Origin: Pinus tabuliformis
Taxonomy: Eukaryota; Streptophyta; Pinopsida; Pinales; Pinaceae
Reading direction: 5' to 3'
Assembly: GCA_031772625.1 (NCBI GenBank)
Contig: CM062820.1
Location: forward strand, 1,076,571,369-1,076,635,368
Length of the DNA stretch: 64,000 nucleotides
Shown: in pieces, positions 1-13,000 of the stretch
How the letters are laid out: every line of letters starts with the position of its first letter
Position numbering within the stretch: the stretch's first letter is position 1
The notes under the pieces: generated by a model
Seen by the model: only the letters and a program-made list of their open reading frames with translations
Database searches by the model: none
Told to the model about the DNA's origin: nothing
Made by a program: the position numbers and the translations under genes

Positions 1-363
1 ATCAAGGGATACTTAGGGTAGAAACAAGTTTTAAAAATATTCACTTTTGGTCCCTCAAAACATGACTGTCCCGACTGTTTTTCCAGAAATTTCATCAAGC
101 CCGCAAGCCAAAAAAATATGATATTCAAGCATTTTTTCAAATTGGTGATAAAAATGAATATAAGTGTTTGTAGAACTATTATTTCCATTATAAATCATCT
201 ACATACACAAGTAAATTGAAACATTTATCATTGATGTTGATTTCAATAGCGTGTTGCAACAAAAAACAACTAGTTTTACATAAAAAAACAAAATGCATTT
301 ATTTATGCCCTTATTTATTTTATTTTCTACACTAACCTATTTTGATTTAAAAAATGAATATGA
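1..363. other. AT-rich stretch, nothing recognised
   Basis: No coding pattern or repeat is recognisable. It lies downstream (minus sense) of the Athila-like gag and may be its decayed continuation, but no protease or reverse transcriptase motif could be read. Confidence 0.4.
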
Positions 364-1986
364 CTACGTATATGAGTACTTCCAGTGGAACCATTTTAGA
401 AATAGGGCTTCATGTATGCACATACCCAAATTTGAAAAATGCATATTGATAAAAATTAGGGTATGAGAAGCCAACTTCCCTTGAAAAGATGGTGCCAAAA
501 ATTGTTGAAGCATGGAGCAATGTTGCGAACAAATGATGGAGTGAAACCAATCTTCAATGTATCCATTACTTTCTTGATTTCCCATAGCCATCATATCATG
601 AAGTTCTTGAGCTTTTAAAATGGCTTGTTGATGCATACTAAAAGAAACCTCATTTTTTCCCATAACTTCTACAATTTTTGAATTTGAAACATTCTAAATC
701 TCATTGTAAGTTTTCTCCATTGGTGCATGTGAGATAGAATGGGTGGGAAGGGTGGGTAAATTTTGCAGTTCAACACTGTAAGCATGTTGTACTGGTTTAT
801 TATGGTGAGGGTGTGGAATGAGTTGAGCAGGAAAATATGTAGGGAATGGAGCATTGTGATGATGTGGTTGGTTGGGTTGAGTGGATGAATTTGGTATGCA
901 AGCAGGATGTTGTGGAAGAGCTGGTGAAAAATATGGAGAATATGTTTGTGCTACAAGATGAGGGAGAGTAGTCATGAAATCATAAGGTGAACCATGCCCA
1001 ACTTGTAGACAAGATTGACGGTGGTTATATTGAGATTGCCATGGCTGCCCTAACACATTAGTATTCCATAATGGATTATGCAAGACAGAGAATGGAGAGG
1101 AAATGTTTTGAACCATACCTGTAGGCCATGATTTCCATGGTTTTGACCTTGTTGCAGCTTCCTCATCTCTTTGATATGCTACTTCCATTCTAGATAAGGA
1201 AGAGTGAGAATCTATGGGATGCTCCTTTCGGTCATAAGGGCAAAACACTTCATCAAATTCTTGCTTTTTATGAACCTGCAAAACATCCAATTTTGCATTT
1301 AGAAAGCTAATAAAATCAACTTTAAAATTTTCAAATAAAGCATTGATTTCAGCTCTTATGTCTCCTGTTCTTGTAGTAGATTTGGAAAAGAAAGAAAAAA
1401 CATCTCTAGAATTCTTACCAGCATTGGAGATTCCTCTTGAATACCTTATGCACAACTCACAAACATCATCATATGATAACTGAAAAACATCACCTTTTCC
1501 TATCAGATTTAAGAGTTCTAAAAATTCATCTTTGATCCCTTTGAGTAGGAGTGTTTTTAAAATTTCTTTTTCCAAATGCTTATGTTTTGATTTTTGAAGG
1601 TTATATTGAAATCGATCTACATAGTCCTCCAAGCTTTCATCTTCCCCTTGTATCATATCGAAAATATCTTCATCGGCCTTGCAATAGTCTTGGTACTTCT
1701 TCAAGAATATGTTCTTCATGTCCTCCCATGTTTGAATGCAGTTCCCACCTAGGCTCATGAACCATTGGAGAGCTGCTCCTTTTAGAGTAAGAGGAAACAC
1801 TTTCAACCTTTGATCATTAGTACAATAATCATATCCTCTACAAAGTATTTCGAACTCAAATAAGAATGTATCTAGATCTTCATTTGTCAAGCCATGAAAA
1901 TTTGGTAGAGACAATGGGGGAATTATGTGCATTTGTGTCACTCCTAGATCTTTGATAGGAAATTCAAAAGTAAAAATGTGATCCAT
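364..1986 (-). pseudogene. Athila-like Ty3/gypsy gag, interrupted by one stop
   Basis: Capsid/gag polyprotein of an LTR retrotransposon. The main open stretch (694-1986, 430 residues) starts at the ATG at 1984-1986. It carries a retrotransposon gag domain: PPLSLPNFHGL leads into DTFLFEFEILC, then LKGAALQWF and a helical stretch TWEDMKNIFLKKYQDYCK, followed by a region rich in Pro, His and Gln. A TAG at 694-696 ends it, but the same frame stays open for about 99 more codons to 364, so I read one decayed ORF. No CCHC knuckle, protease or reverse transcriptase is visible before the window edge. The leader and tRNA-Asp-type primer site just upstream (2327-2344) fit the Athila/Tat side of the gypsy family. 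The lineage is inferred from gag style and primer site only. Confidence 0.8.
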
Positions 1987-2326
1987 TTCTTACCATAATA
2001 GAAGATGTTCTTCATGTGTTTCTTCGAGGCTCCTTCTTCAAATGTTCCTGTCAATCGGTTAGTGAAATGGGTGGTGCTTACATCACCATAAGATTTGTTT
2101 TTCAAAATTTCTATATTTTTATTTTTTATTTTTTATTTTTTTAGTCATTCACACAAAAATTCAAACATTTACCCTAAGTTCGTTAACAATTCTGTTGGAA
2201 AGCGGGTGGGGGAGCAGGGCTTCTACATGCTCCGTACGCAGGTTCTTACCTTCCGTTTTTAATACCCAATTCTTTCCTAACAGGCACTCATCAGATGCAC
2301 ACTACTCTTTAAAAATGGCTACACTC
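1987..2326 (-). other. untranslated leader between primer-binding site and gag
   Basis: About 340 bases separate the primer-binding site from the gag ATG. They contain a T/A-rich run near 2110-2142 and no credible ORF, as expected for a retrotransposon leader. Confidence 0.55.
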
Positions 2327-2344
2327 TCCCCGGCAACGGCGCCA
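2327..2344 (-). other. primer-binding site, tRNA-Asp type
   Basis: On the minus strand this reads TGGCGCCGTTGCCGGGGA, complementary to the 3' end of plant tRNA-Asp as I know it, including the CCA. It follows a CA LTR end (2348-2349 on plus) after three T residues. This fixes the orientation and the LTR/internal border of the Athila-like element. Confidence 0.85.
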
Positions 2345-2347
2345 AAA

Positions 2348-4440
2348 TGTCGAGCGATAAAAAGGTGTCTTTTTAACTCCTAATTACCTTCACATTAATT
2401 GTCAACCCAGGGACGACTTTTTATTTCAAGAGTGTACTCAGTCTGAGGCGGCTATTTACTCAAGAGTAATGTTTTGCAATATAATGCTTGAAATCCAAAA
2501 GTAAATGAATGCTTGAAACAAAATCTAATTCGAACAACAAGAAACTAAAATGTTCTAAACTAAATCATTCACTCAAACAACCATCAATCGAGGATACAGT
2601 AGCAATAACACATTCCTCTAGAGATTGATGCAATTGAAATCAAACTAGAACAAGACAATCAATCTGAGAATGAGGAAGCAATAACCAATGTTCTCTACAG
2701 TTGACAGCCCTGCATTAAAGCAATTAAAAGGAAATAGAGTTTGAACTAAAGCTGCTATTGAAAGTAAATTAGGAAAACTCTTTAAAAACAATCTCTTGCA
2801 ATTAACCAACGGAAATTAACAGCGAAGTAAATGGGCAACAAACTATAAGTAAAGGAATCTGAACAACAAACTCTAATTAATGGAAACAAAAACAACAAAG
2901 CCAAATTAATAGCAATCTTTACTCTAAGAATAAATCGGACAGCAAACGGAAATAGAATGGCAGCTAATTAGAAATGAAATATAGAATAGTGCTTAGAGCC
3001 TACGGTGCTGAAATAAATAATACACACAACATACAAAGATATTAAGAAAAGCAATAATCTGAGTCTGATACTGCAAGTATTAATCCTGGTTAGAAAGGGT
3101 AACGATTACAATTCATAATGGAACCACAATGTCAATTGAACAACAATCGTATGAAGTATAAACCATAGACAAATACAGTAACACCAGCTTAAGAAGGTTA
3201 CAGCTTGATTACTCTACAATTAAACAGCAATAGCATTCTGTAGAGAACAACAATGTTACATTAACGACTTTAAAGGGATAGCAATACGTTATAAGATCAG
3301 AATGCACATTACGATTTTCTTGTTGCAGAGAACGATATATGAAATATAACAGAGCTGCAATATAAGATAACAAAACACACCAGATTACCGATTCAAGCTG
3401 ATAAGCAAAACCACGCATGAACTACAAATATAATATACAGCAGTAGCAGCAGCGTACTCCACCAGAGGCTGGGCCCTTAGCCGCCAGTGGACGCTACTGG
3501 GTTACTTCAGATGAAAAGAATGAACAACAACTCCCAAATTAGGTATTAATCATTAAATGGTGAAATCATTACAACAGCTGAAGCTTTGAGACTTACAGCA
3601 TGAAACAATCCTTTCTTCCTCCTATCCTATCATGAATTCTTAATTCTAAATCCTCAATTCTCCATTCTCTTAGCCATCATTTTTCCATCCTTCGAATCCA
3701 TCCCCATCTCTGATCTCTATTTTCATTTAAATAGAGAGATCAGAGAGAAGTTACAATAAAGATAAGTACAACATGATTTATATTACAAAATTGGTTTGCT
3801 TCTAACCAATTGATCAACAAGAGCAAGGCGAATTTGGCTTTGCAGCTGAGATTTGGAGGACGGCCGCAACAACAAATCTGAGAAAATTGTGCTCAAAGAA
3901 CCCTGCGTTTCTCTCAATACAAGTCGAATTTGGGCAAACCGTTCTTCAATAAAATTAACTGGGTCCGTTCTAGACAAAACCCATGTTCCGAATTTTCCAG
4001 ATTCTGCTTCATTTGCTCAGAATCTCAACCGCAAAACTGTCACTTCTTATTCCAGCGAATTTCTGAGTTGGCACTTTTAATGATCAAATCTTTAATCTGG
4101 AAATTATCTTGGAGGCTAAAAATGGTGAATAATGTTACAACCAATTTATTAAAACTATCATGGATAAAATCATGCATAATCATCAATTTATTAGAAATGA
4201 AGGAGAATAAATAATATTCATCCAAAGGAGCATAAATAATTATAAAATGGATTTATATAATAAATTATAATAAATGACATGATGAAGAATGGTAAAAATG
4301 GATGAAATAAGTGTTCAAAAATGATAATAATAATGGCATATTAATGGCCCAAAAACATGATCCCCGCTGCTGTGATAACTCTGCGGTCAACTGGCGGTTT
4401 CATATTCCGATGGTTAAACAAACATTGTTCACATGACCTG
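2348..4440 (-). mobile_element. 5' LTR of the Athila-like element (outer end uncertain)
   Basis: The inner edge is set by the primer-binding site at 2327-2344. The region is AT-rich without coding sequence and has a TATA-like box at 3725-3734. The outer edge could not be fixed: no matching second LTR is in the window, so about 4440 is a guess from a change in composition. The extent is low confidence; the presence of LTR sequence next to the primer site is well supported. Confidence 0.5.
3725..3734 (-). promoter_or_regulatory. TATA-like box in the Athila-like LTR
   Basis: The minus strand reads CTATTTAAAT, flanked by GA-rich sequence. It lies well inside the presumed LTR, upstream of the primer-binding site in element sense, a fitting position for the U3 promoter. 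Confidence 0.4.
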
Positions 4441-4469
4441 TCTCCGCCGCGATCTCCATACCTATGCAG

Positions 4470-4830
4470 TTTGGCGACTGTGTGTTTAATTTATAATGTT
4501 TTTTACACATTGAATTAGGCCGAGAGTTGATTTTAGGCTCAGGACTAGGGTTTAGGTCATTGGTCCTTAGGTTTTGAGCTAGGTAATATATATTTTTTAA
4601 TACATAGATCTTAGGGTTTGATAATGCAATAGGTTGATAGGTTTAGTGCATAGATCATAGTTTTGACATATGGTTTTGAAGCTTAGGATTTAGGATTTGA
4701 TACATAGTTTAGCATAGATTAGGGTTTCTTAGAATTTAGGGTTAGGGTAGCATAGGATTAATACACAGATTTAGGATTTATTTCAAAAACCCATGTGTAA
4801 AACATTGTCACAATGCGACGTTCGCGACTT
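4470..4830. repeat. imperfect inverted repeat enclosing telomere-like degenerate repeats
   Basis: ATGTTTTTTACACAT near 4496-4510 and ATGTGTAAAACATTGT near 4793-4808 are loosely inverted copies, with partial similarity extending outward (GCGACTGTG against CAATGCGAC). Between them are many degenerate TTTAGGG-like words (TTAGGGTTT, TAGGGTTTAGG, TTTAGGGTTAGGG). It could be a small inverted-repeat transposon with a telomere-like core, or chance. No target duplication was identified. Confidence 0.3.
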
Positions 4831-5264
4831 CATCACATGACAATAATAAACCCATGCCGATCGTCAACAAATGACAATATCGATCCTCTGCCACAATGAC
4901 AACCCACACACATCGTCAAATCTAGTTGTCTTTGCAACGACAACTTGGACGATGAATCTATACCACTGACGACACTGATGTCGAAACATCAAACTTGCAG
5001 AGTCAAATGACAAAACACATGTCGTCGACCAAACCCTGGGGATCTGTCAATGAACTCAAGTCGAAAACCAGGCGCTAAACTCATATCAATTGAACGCCAT
5101 GAAACCATAACATTACTTGAACAACCTAATCATTACCAACAATATCGATTTGTTGAAGTTGAATTGAAGTACGACGACACTGAACGACACCCATGAACAT
5201 TGATGACGACACTTCGAACACATGTGCAATTGGATCGATGGATCCTCCTGGATTATAGTACCAC
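4831..5264. other. unassigned stretch
   Basis: This stretch is rich in short words such as GACGAC, CGTCG and GTCGTCGACC. No coding pattern is seen. Confidence 0.35.
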
Positions 5265-5835
5265 ATGTATACAACGCAACATGTACAATATATACACAAT
5301 ACCAATTGTACACAACACTTCTTGCACAATGTGTACACAACACCACATGTACACAACACCACCAACACAACATGTACAGAACACCACATGTACACCACGA
5401 TCTGCACAACGTGTACACAACACCACATGTACACAACATTACATGCACAATGTGTACACAACACTACATGTACATGACACCACTTGGACAACATGTACAC
5501 AACACCACATGCACAACGTGTACACGGCACCACATGCACGCAACATCGCATATAACACATGTACATAGGACCACATGAACATAGCACCACATGTACAACA
5601 AGCACACTGCACCATATGTACACAATGTTGCATATACAACATGCACACAACATTATGTGTACACAAAATCTTACATACAACACATACACAACACTATATG
5701 TACACAACACCACATATCCGACATGAAAACAACACTATATGTACACAGTACCGCATATACAACATGCACACAACACTATATGTACACAGTACCACACATA
5801 CAAAATCCACACAACACCAACTGTACAACATGGTC
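5265..5835. repeat. 18-bp minisatellite, unit close to CACAACACCACATGTACA
   Basis: About thirty imperfect copies of an 18-bp unit run through this stretch. Because 18 is a multiple of three, all frames stay open and yield spurious Thr/His/Tyr/Cys/Val-rich reading frames on both strands. The unit contains the palindromes ACATGT and TGTACA. The right half is more diverged (CATATACAAC, CACTATATGTACAC) than the left. Confidence 0.85.
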
Positions 5836-7911
5836 CCTGACGATCCTCTTAGACAACAACATATAGACATACATAGACATTAGCATGATCATGATCACAA
5901 CATAATTACCAAATATCATAAGGTCAAGGTTAAGATAACTTCCTTATCCACAACATGCACAACATTGAGAACAACAATTCCCAACATAGCCAAGGCATTT
6001 GATGCCTCAAACCCATTTACTTCACCTTTTATGTTGCCTTTCTCATGATTGTCGTGCCACCATACATTTACACCAATAGACCCAACCAATCTAACTATTT
6101 GTCTTATTCTCACCTTCAATTGCCCTTTCCACATGCATTGAGCTTCATTCATGTCGTATATTACCTGTCGGGCTTCATTCGACTCTCCCCTAGCTCCATT
6201 AACTTTCCTCTTTTGCAACCAATTCCCAAGACCCTCAAAACATAAAAGGAAATAAAAAGAAACAAAGAATAAGAAAACCATGAAAGTCCAATATAAATAC
6301 GATGCCACAAACAAAGTAGCATGGCCATGCGCTAGACACAATCAAAATCACAAATCAAGCACAAACTAATCACAAAATATCGAAAGCACGAGACTAGCAA
6401 CAAACACCATGACTCAATCCCTATGGGTTCCCAATGCTTCCAAGGGAAAGCTCAACCTGAGCCTTCTTTAGGATTTCATGGCAGCCTCTTTTTCCATGAA
6501 ATCTTTGCATCATACTGTCACAAACAAATAATTGTCAATGTATAAATCAATATAACAATATACCAGTTACCTTACCTTGTTGTGCCAAGCACAATGCCTT
6601 GTAACTAAGTACATACACATATAATCTTTCAAGGGACTCCTGTTCCTTGACAAATTTAGATATAACTAGAAACCAATTGTTATACCGGTCAAATACATGT
6701 TCATGACTATAGGGCATATCCACATAATGTCATACAAAATCAAGGTTAAGAAGACTTCTTGTATTCATGCAAAACACTCATTCAATTGGAATTGCATTTT
6801 CCAAACTTATCCAAAAGAATTCTCACCCAATTCCTTTATTTTGCCTTTCCCTTGTTGTAATGAGTCTTATTATATGTTATCACATCACCGTGTTGTTAGT
6901 TATATAAATAAATCAAGTATTACCTTGCCACGCTAATACCAAGCATGTTTCCTTGCAACTGTTCACACATGTCAGTCATATGTTCCAAAAATCAAGACAT
7001 TATATCTATTAGTTTGAAATCAACCTTTACCAATACTAACATACATGTCATAATCAACTCATAGTCATTAGTCATAATAATACAACTAGTACCCACTTGC
7101 AATCAAGTACATATCAATTATCTCAACACATATTGTGTTAGTACAACTATCTTAAAACGAGATTATTCCTTCACATAATATTATAGACAGATACTCATAT
7201 CATGCCATTAATAAAAAAATCAAACAACCTGTAGACATACCATGTTAGATAAACAAAATAGACAACATAATCAACTCATAACTCAATGTATCTTAGGGGA
7301 GGCTTTCACATCTACATAGTCAATCTAGATTGGTATGACACAATATCACAAGTATATCAACTCAACCTTAGTATCATAACCATAATGATCTGCACAAGCC
7401 AATCCATATTAGCACGATACATAATAACATCAATATCTTAACTGTAATGACTATAATCATCATGTGTATGATTGCAATGCACATAACAACAGGTTAACTA
7501 CCATACATGACTATTGAGTGCATGTGCATATGACCGCATTGAAAAACTAACATCTATTATGCATGTAACCACAAAAATAATAGAATGACAGGCATATACA
7601 TAACAATAATTCATATAACAACCATTAACTAACATACCCGCATGGCCAACATACAAACATGCATGACAATCTGATCTTACCTCAAGGACCAGTGTTGTAA
7701 CCTCACTTTTATAATCTAAATCTCCTGCTCTATCTCAGCCAAAACATCAACATCATAACATACCAAAAACGTCATGATGACACAAACTGAATACAATGAC
7801 TATCACAATGCATGCATAGCAATCACATGGACAAATAACTTGCATGCATGACAAACAAATTCCACCTATCCAGTCCAATTGTTTCAACCTGGAAGTTATG
7901 GTACCAATATG
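5836..7911. other. AT-rich DNA without recognisable genes
   Basis: About 2 kb, rich in CAT/ATG words, with no coding similarity I can recognise. It may be decayed internal sequence of the minus-strand element whose primer-binding site lies at 8050-8061, but no gag or pol motif supports this. Confidence 0.35.
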
Positions 7912-8067
7912 TGGTATCAGATAACACCCAAACATAAATGAAACCCGCTTTGATATGACTCTATGGTATTAGATATCACCCAAAGATAACGAAAACCCGC
8001 TCTAAGACCACCCTGTGATATTAAATATCACCCAAAGATAGCACAACCTGCTCTGATACCACTCTGT
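7912..8067 (-). repeat. three 52-bp tandem units containing the primer-binding site
   Basis: Units start at 7912, 7964 and 8016, exactly 52 bp apart. Each has the layout TGGTATYAGATATCACCCAAA, then ACCCGCTCTGATACCACTCTG-like sequence. Only the third unit keeps a near-perfect tRNA-iMet complement; the first (GCTTTGATATGACTC) and second (GCTCTAAGACCACCC) are diverged. Confidence 0.75.
8050..8061 (-). other. primer-binding site, initiator tRNA-Met type
   Basis: The minus strand reads TGGTATCAGAGC, the classic plant iMet primer site, three bases after an LTR end at 8065 (plus-strand TGTAAC). It marks the internal edge of a minus-strand LTR element whose LTR lies at higher coordinates. Confidence 0.75.
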
Positions 8068-8974
8068 AACCACCCCTCCCAGATCTACCCACTTTAATTA
8101 AACTGTTAGGGTAAACATATGACGAGGAGTTACTATGATATGATTCAACCTCCTAGATCACCTTAAGGATGTGGAATCAACAAACCCAAACTTTATTGAC
8201 TCCCCTCAGGTGCTATAGGACCCTTAGGGGCTAAACCACCCTTCCAGGTGCACAAACCCTGAGATAAACCTTTGTTTCAGTGTCCTTGGGTCCCATACGT
8301 TGGCACAACACTCCAGAAATTTGACTGTAACCCTCTAGTCTCCATTCAAATTTGACTGCAGCCTTTTTCACCTAGTCCTATAACTACGACCTCAATATCT
8401 AAGGCATTTTTTCAGGGCTAGTCTCAAGACCACTTCCTAGAACTTAATGAAACTTTCCAAAATAATGAATGACACTAGGACAAAGCCATCAATACAAAAC
8501 TTAGACAAGAAATTGACCTAACCAGGCCTAACCATGATAGTCATTCCATCAAACACATCATGAACATGTAATCTTCAGATCATGAATGCATATCTTAACA
8601 TAGTGATATCATACTTATCTGAGAATCGTCAAGAAGATCTGATGCCCTCTCACAATAGTTGCATTATCATCTATTAGGCCATACATTCATTAACCATTCA
8701 CTTACTAACCAAAACATGATGAGATCCATAACTTAAGTTTGTCATAAAACCATGCTTATAACCAGTGTATAAACAAAATAATAACAATGATAGAACATCC
8801 ATTAAAGCCACATAATAACAAGTATAAATAATATGCAAAAACCAACCAATTCAGGGACTTCCACGTACCACCCGACCATAGATTTGGTTAAACCAAATAT
8901 TTCTTTCAGCCAATCAGCCCCGTGGCATACTCCAAGCATGAATGTGGGACTCACAACAAAACAACCAGGGCTTC

Positions 8975-9285
8975 CTCAGGCTTTACTGCATATCTCACCA
9001 TTATCGGTCAAGGGATTTCTAGGCTCAAAAACCTCACCTATACAATCAGGATTTACCACAATCCCGCCATTCTGTTCAAGGGATTCCTATGCCAAACAAT
9101 AAACATACACTACCATGATTTACTGCAATCCCACCAAAACTGATCAAGGGATCACTAGGCCCTAAACAAGCATGGATGCCTCCAGATTTCTTCACCAATA
9201 CCTTAAGGATTTTTCCTGTCTCCACCCTCAGGATTCACCATGTATCCTGCCATTACCGGTCAAGGAATTCCTAGGCCCTTGGGAA
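8975..9285. repeat. four diverged repeat units inside the LTR
   Basis: Four copies share TTTACYRCAATCCCRCCA followed by RGTCAAGGGATTYCTAGGC-like words (near 8980, 9053, 9119 and 9234). Spacing varies, so this is an old, degraded tandem repeat. Confidence 0.5.
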
Positions 9286-9636
9286 TTTTCCTGAGACCAC
9301 CTCACCCGGTTCCAAAACCATCTTTCAATCCAGCTCAACTAAATGAAATAACCCCATCACACCATGGCTATTTGGAAATGGCAAGGCAAGGCTAAAAACC
9401 ACTATCACACCTAGAAAAACCCATTCCAATGCCAACAAGAGAACCAAATACAAACATGCATATACCATGCATACCAAAACTAGCAAGGAAAGCATACATG
9501 CAACTCAATACTTGCAAGTAATCCCACTATAGCTTCTTGATCCAACTCTTCCTTACTTGATCTTTGCTATCCTTTGCTTTCTTTTCGTTCCTTTGCTTTC
9601 CTTTATCTAATTCTAGAGTTCTCCAAGAATGCTCTA

Positions 9637-9639
<3 letters not shown>

Positions 9640-9679
<40 letters not shown>

Positions 9680-9691
9680 AGAGAGAGAGAT
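9640..9691. repeat. (AG)n microsatellite
   Basis: An AG run at 9640-9676 is broken by ACTAG and followed by a second short AG run. Confidence 0.9.
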
Positions 9692-10049
9692 CCACCATAG
9701 AATTGTAAAAAGTCTGTGAACTAATCCTCAGAAGCCGTTTTATCATTGAGGTCTCTATTTTCTTCATTTTCCTCTATTTTCTCTTCAATTTCATCCTCAT
9801 GCAAATTTGTGACCTTTCACCTTCCTTTTCTCATATTTTCCATTATTTTCATAAATAAAATTCCAATTAATGCCTCTTTGCCTTTTCAAATCCTTTTCCA
9901 ATGCCTTTTCCAATTTCCTTAGCCATAATAAACCAAATGAATGCTCATTAGTATGTTTTTCCCAACGTTCAACTTGGTATACATGTCCCATGACCTTGGT
10001 CTTATTTTTTTTTTTTACATTGAAATTCAACCAGGGATTGTTACAATTT

Positions 10050-13000
10050 TCGTGCATGACTTGATATAGCCTCCTTGTATCTGAATCTTCTTCCCATGGT
10101 ATAGCCTCCTTGTCTCTAAATCTTCTTCCCATGGTTCAACCAAGGATTTTCCTTCGTGGGGGTCAAGAGGAATAATTATCTTCTTATTACTACCCTTTAA
10201 TTTAATTATGTATTTTTATAAAGATATAATGGATTTCATCCTTCGACCCCATGGTCTCCTGAATAACTTTCGATAAGATAGAATTTCATTGACTAAGTGG
10301 ATAATCTCGAAGTCGACAAATGTTGAAATTCCCATAATCAATGTTTTGACTTGTCGCATTGCTTTGATTGGCTCAATGAAATTTAGGTCAGATAATTTAA
10401 GATAGTTAGTCATCCTATGGAGTGATGGTTTACCCAAATTAATCCTTGTTTCTAGAAAGTATATTTACTTACAATCCAAAGTTGGCTTGTTTCACCATAT
10501 ATCCATGTATTTCTAAGTTGACTTGGGGTCATGATCATCTAAATGTTTTCCCTGCAAAATTTGGCAGAAGGTTTTGCATTGATTTCTTCCTTCATTAATT
10601 CTTTTCATAGATTTAAAAGTTTGACAAGATGACTAGTTCAGATTATTCCTCTTTCAGTAATTCCAGAATTTCCTTGGGTAAAGTATCCTTTGTTGGTTTA
10701 GCTGTGTTGACTTCATTTCCGGAAAATTGGATCACTTTTTCCATAGTATCAGTCTAAACTTGCTTATCCAGGTATTTAGTAGTAATTTTAGAAGGTCAAA
10801 TGATTCGTTAATTTTGAAAAGTATTTTCTTGACCCACACCGGACCTAGTGACAACATGGAATTTTTTTTTTTCCGATTTAGAATATCCTACTTTGGGACA
10901 GAATGTAACAAATTGACAGCTCTCTTATTTAATACCTTTTCAAGAAATTTAGGGAAATCATCCAATGATTGATCACCCAGACCACACATATTACAAAAAC
11001 ATAAGTTGGTATTTTGTTTCAATGGAAATCTAGTTGTTTTGTGGCCCTCTTTCCATCATGTAAAACAATAGAATCTTCCTTGACCCTGACCATTATATCC
11101 TTTGCATCAACCACCATATCATCCTCTTCCATTTCCTCTTCTTCCTTGGATAGGTGGTTCATTATATTGCTCCAATGCCTAAGTATCATAAAAAACATAA
11201 TATATGGGCTTATTATTTGCATTCAACTGACATTCTTGAGTTGAGTGGTTATTATCCTCACATAGGGCACATCATTTCAACTTAGTATTACACATATTAG
11301 ACTGACACTCCTTAGTATTGTGGTTCGACGCAATTTGACATATATCACAATATATATATGACTAAACTCGTCGAATGTCTTGATCAAAATAATCAACAAA
11401 TTTATAGTTATCTTTGGTATGCCCTTCACTTCTGCAATTAATACACCAAAGATTATTTTTTTGGAGGGATAATTCCAATAACGAGCTATGTAATTATTCA
11501 TTCTTTTCTTCTAGTTTATTATTAGTCATCGAGGTGTTCGAATGTCATTCGTCATTCTTTTCAATGCATTGATCCAATTTAAGGGCTTCTTCACATGTTT
11601 GTACTTCATGCATCCTCAGTGGTCCTCGAACTTTTTGCAACAGACCAACAACATGACATTGGAATAACAATGGCTCATCAATAACATATGGAATCTTACT
11701 TAATAAATCTTTGAATTGTTTTTCATATCCCGTTACTATGTCATGTGGATGATGTTTAATCTCCTTCATTTTTTGAGATGAAATAAGTTTAACATCTTGT
11801 GATTTGAAAAAGGAGAAAAACCTCGATTTAAAATCATCTTTTCAACTAATTTTTTGTGATATTCATAAAGAAAGTGCTCACTTTTGAAGAGTAATTGCAA
11901 ACTGAGCCATTTGTTTATCTTCATCAGTAATGTCATTAGAAACCCAAAAAATCTTACAGACAAACTAATATTTCTTTGGATCTTCATCTCCTTCATAAAG
12001 GGGAATGTGATTTGGCCCCATTTTTACTAGCAGATTCTATTTTTTACTATTGTTTTTTGAATGAATAAATGGTCAGCATTATCAACTTTGACTTATGGCT
12101 ATTGTGTCAAGTGTAAGATATTTTCTTGATTATCAAATTCTACAGAATTTATTAATGTTTCAATGATTTGACAACCTTTATCTATCTATTCAATGAAGCA
12201 ACTTGTTATGGGTTGTGTCTCTTTGACAGCTGGACTTGTAACTTTGTATTCATCAATAAATAATGATTGTGGAAGGGGGGCATATTCATGAGATCTCTAA
12301 TAAGGACAAGTAAGTTTTCATTTTCATGATTAGGAATCCATGTTTGATTGACCGTATGAAATCTCAATTTCTAATCCATCACTTAAAACCAAATTGTGGA
12401 TGCTTTTGAATTAATATGCAATCATTGTTGGAGGAATTCTCTAATGATGGGACTTGGTATTAATGCAACTGGAAATTGTGGTAATTATGGACCAGAGTTG
12501 TTGATTTTTATCTTGTCTACTTTCCTTCCACGACTTGCTTGTAGACTATTAGTATCTACTCGAAAGAGCGATGCTATGCCTCTCAACTCTTGATGTTGAG
12601 TATTAGAGGAGTCTTGTGAATCTTCGCTTTCACACTCCCAAGTTTGAATTTTCTTTCTCTAGTATTCTTCTCTTCTTTCTTCTTGTATCTTATATCTATT
12701 TTCTTTTGCTAACTTTTGAATATTATTTGACTATTTATGCAGTCAAAATTAATTAAAATTAGTCCATTTATTGTCTTCATCTTGTCATTTCTTTGCAGTC
12801 CATAATTTTCCTCCCATTTTAATTTATTAATACTTATCCTTTCCTTCTTTTCCTTTTATAATTTATTCTTCACAAATCATTAACCCCCCATGTCAAGCCA
12901 ACTTATTGTCAGTCGACAAAGGAAAAATCAACATCCATTTTTTATTTGTTTAAGAAATATTCCCATGCTTCTTTTTCACTTTTATAATGAGCATCGAGGA

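Larger units (their letters stand above)
8065..10045 (-). mobile_element. 5' LTR of a minus-strand gypsy-type element (outer end uncertain)
   Basis: The LTR begins at 8065 as TGTAACCACCCC on plus, i.e. it ends GGGGTGGTTACA in element sense, a common chromovirus-type LTR end. The region is noncoding, with internal repeats (8975-9285) and a GA microsatellite. The outer border is inferred only from where recognisable gag-protease coding of another element stops, near 10050. Confidence 0.45.

Noticed and set aside
2327-2344. Possible tRNA gene fragments (tRNA-Asp, tRNA-Arg and tRNA-Met 3' ends)
   Set aside because: Only the 12-20 bases complementary to the tRNA 3' end are present, adjacent to LTR ends; these are primer-binding sites.
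5113-5883. Several long Cys/Val/Thr/His-rich ORFs on both strands
   Set aside because: They are translations of the 18-bp minisatellite in different frames, with no sign of coding constraint.
9797-10132. 111-codon minus-strand ORF as a separate gene
   Set aside because: Its first part is the decayed protease tail with a 35-bp duplication; the rest runs into the noncoding LTR-like region.
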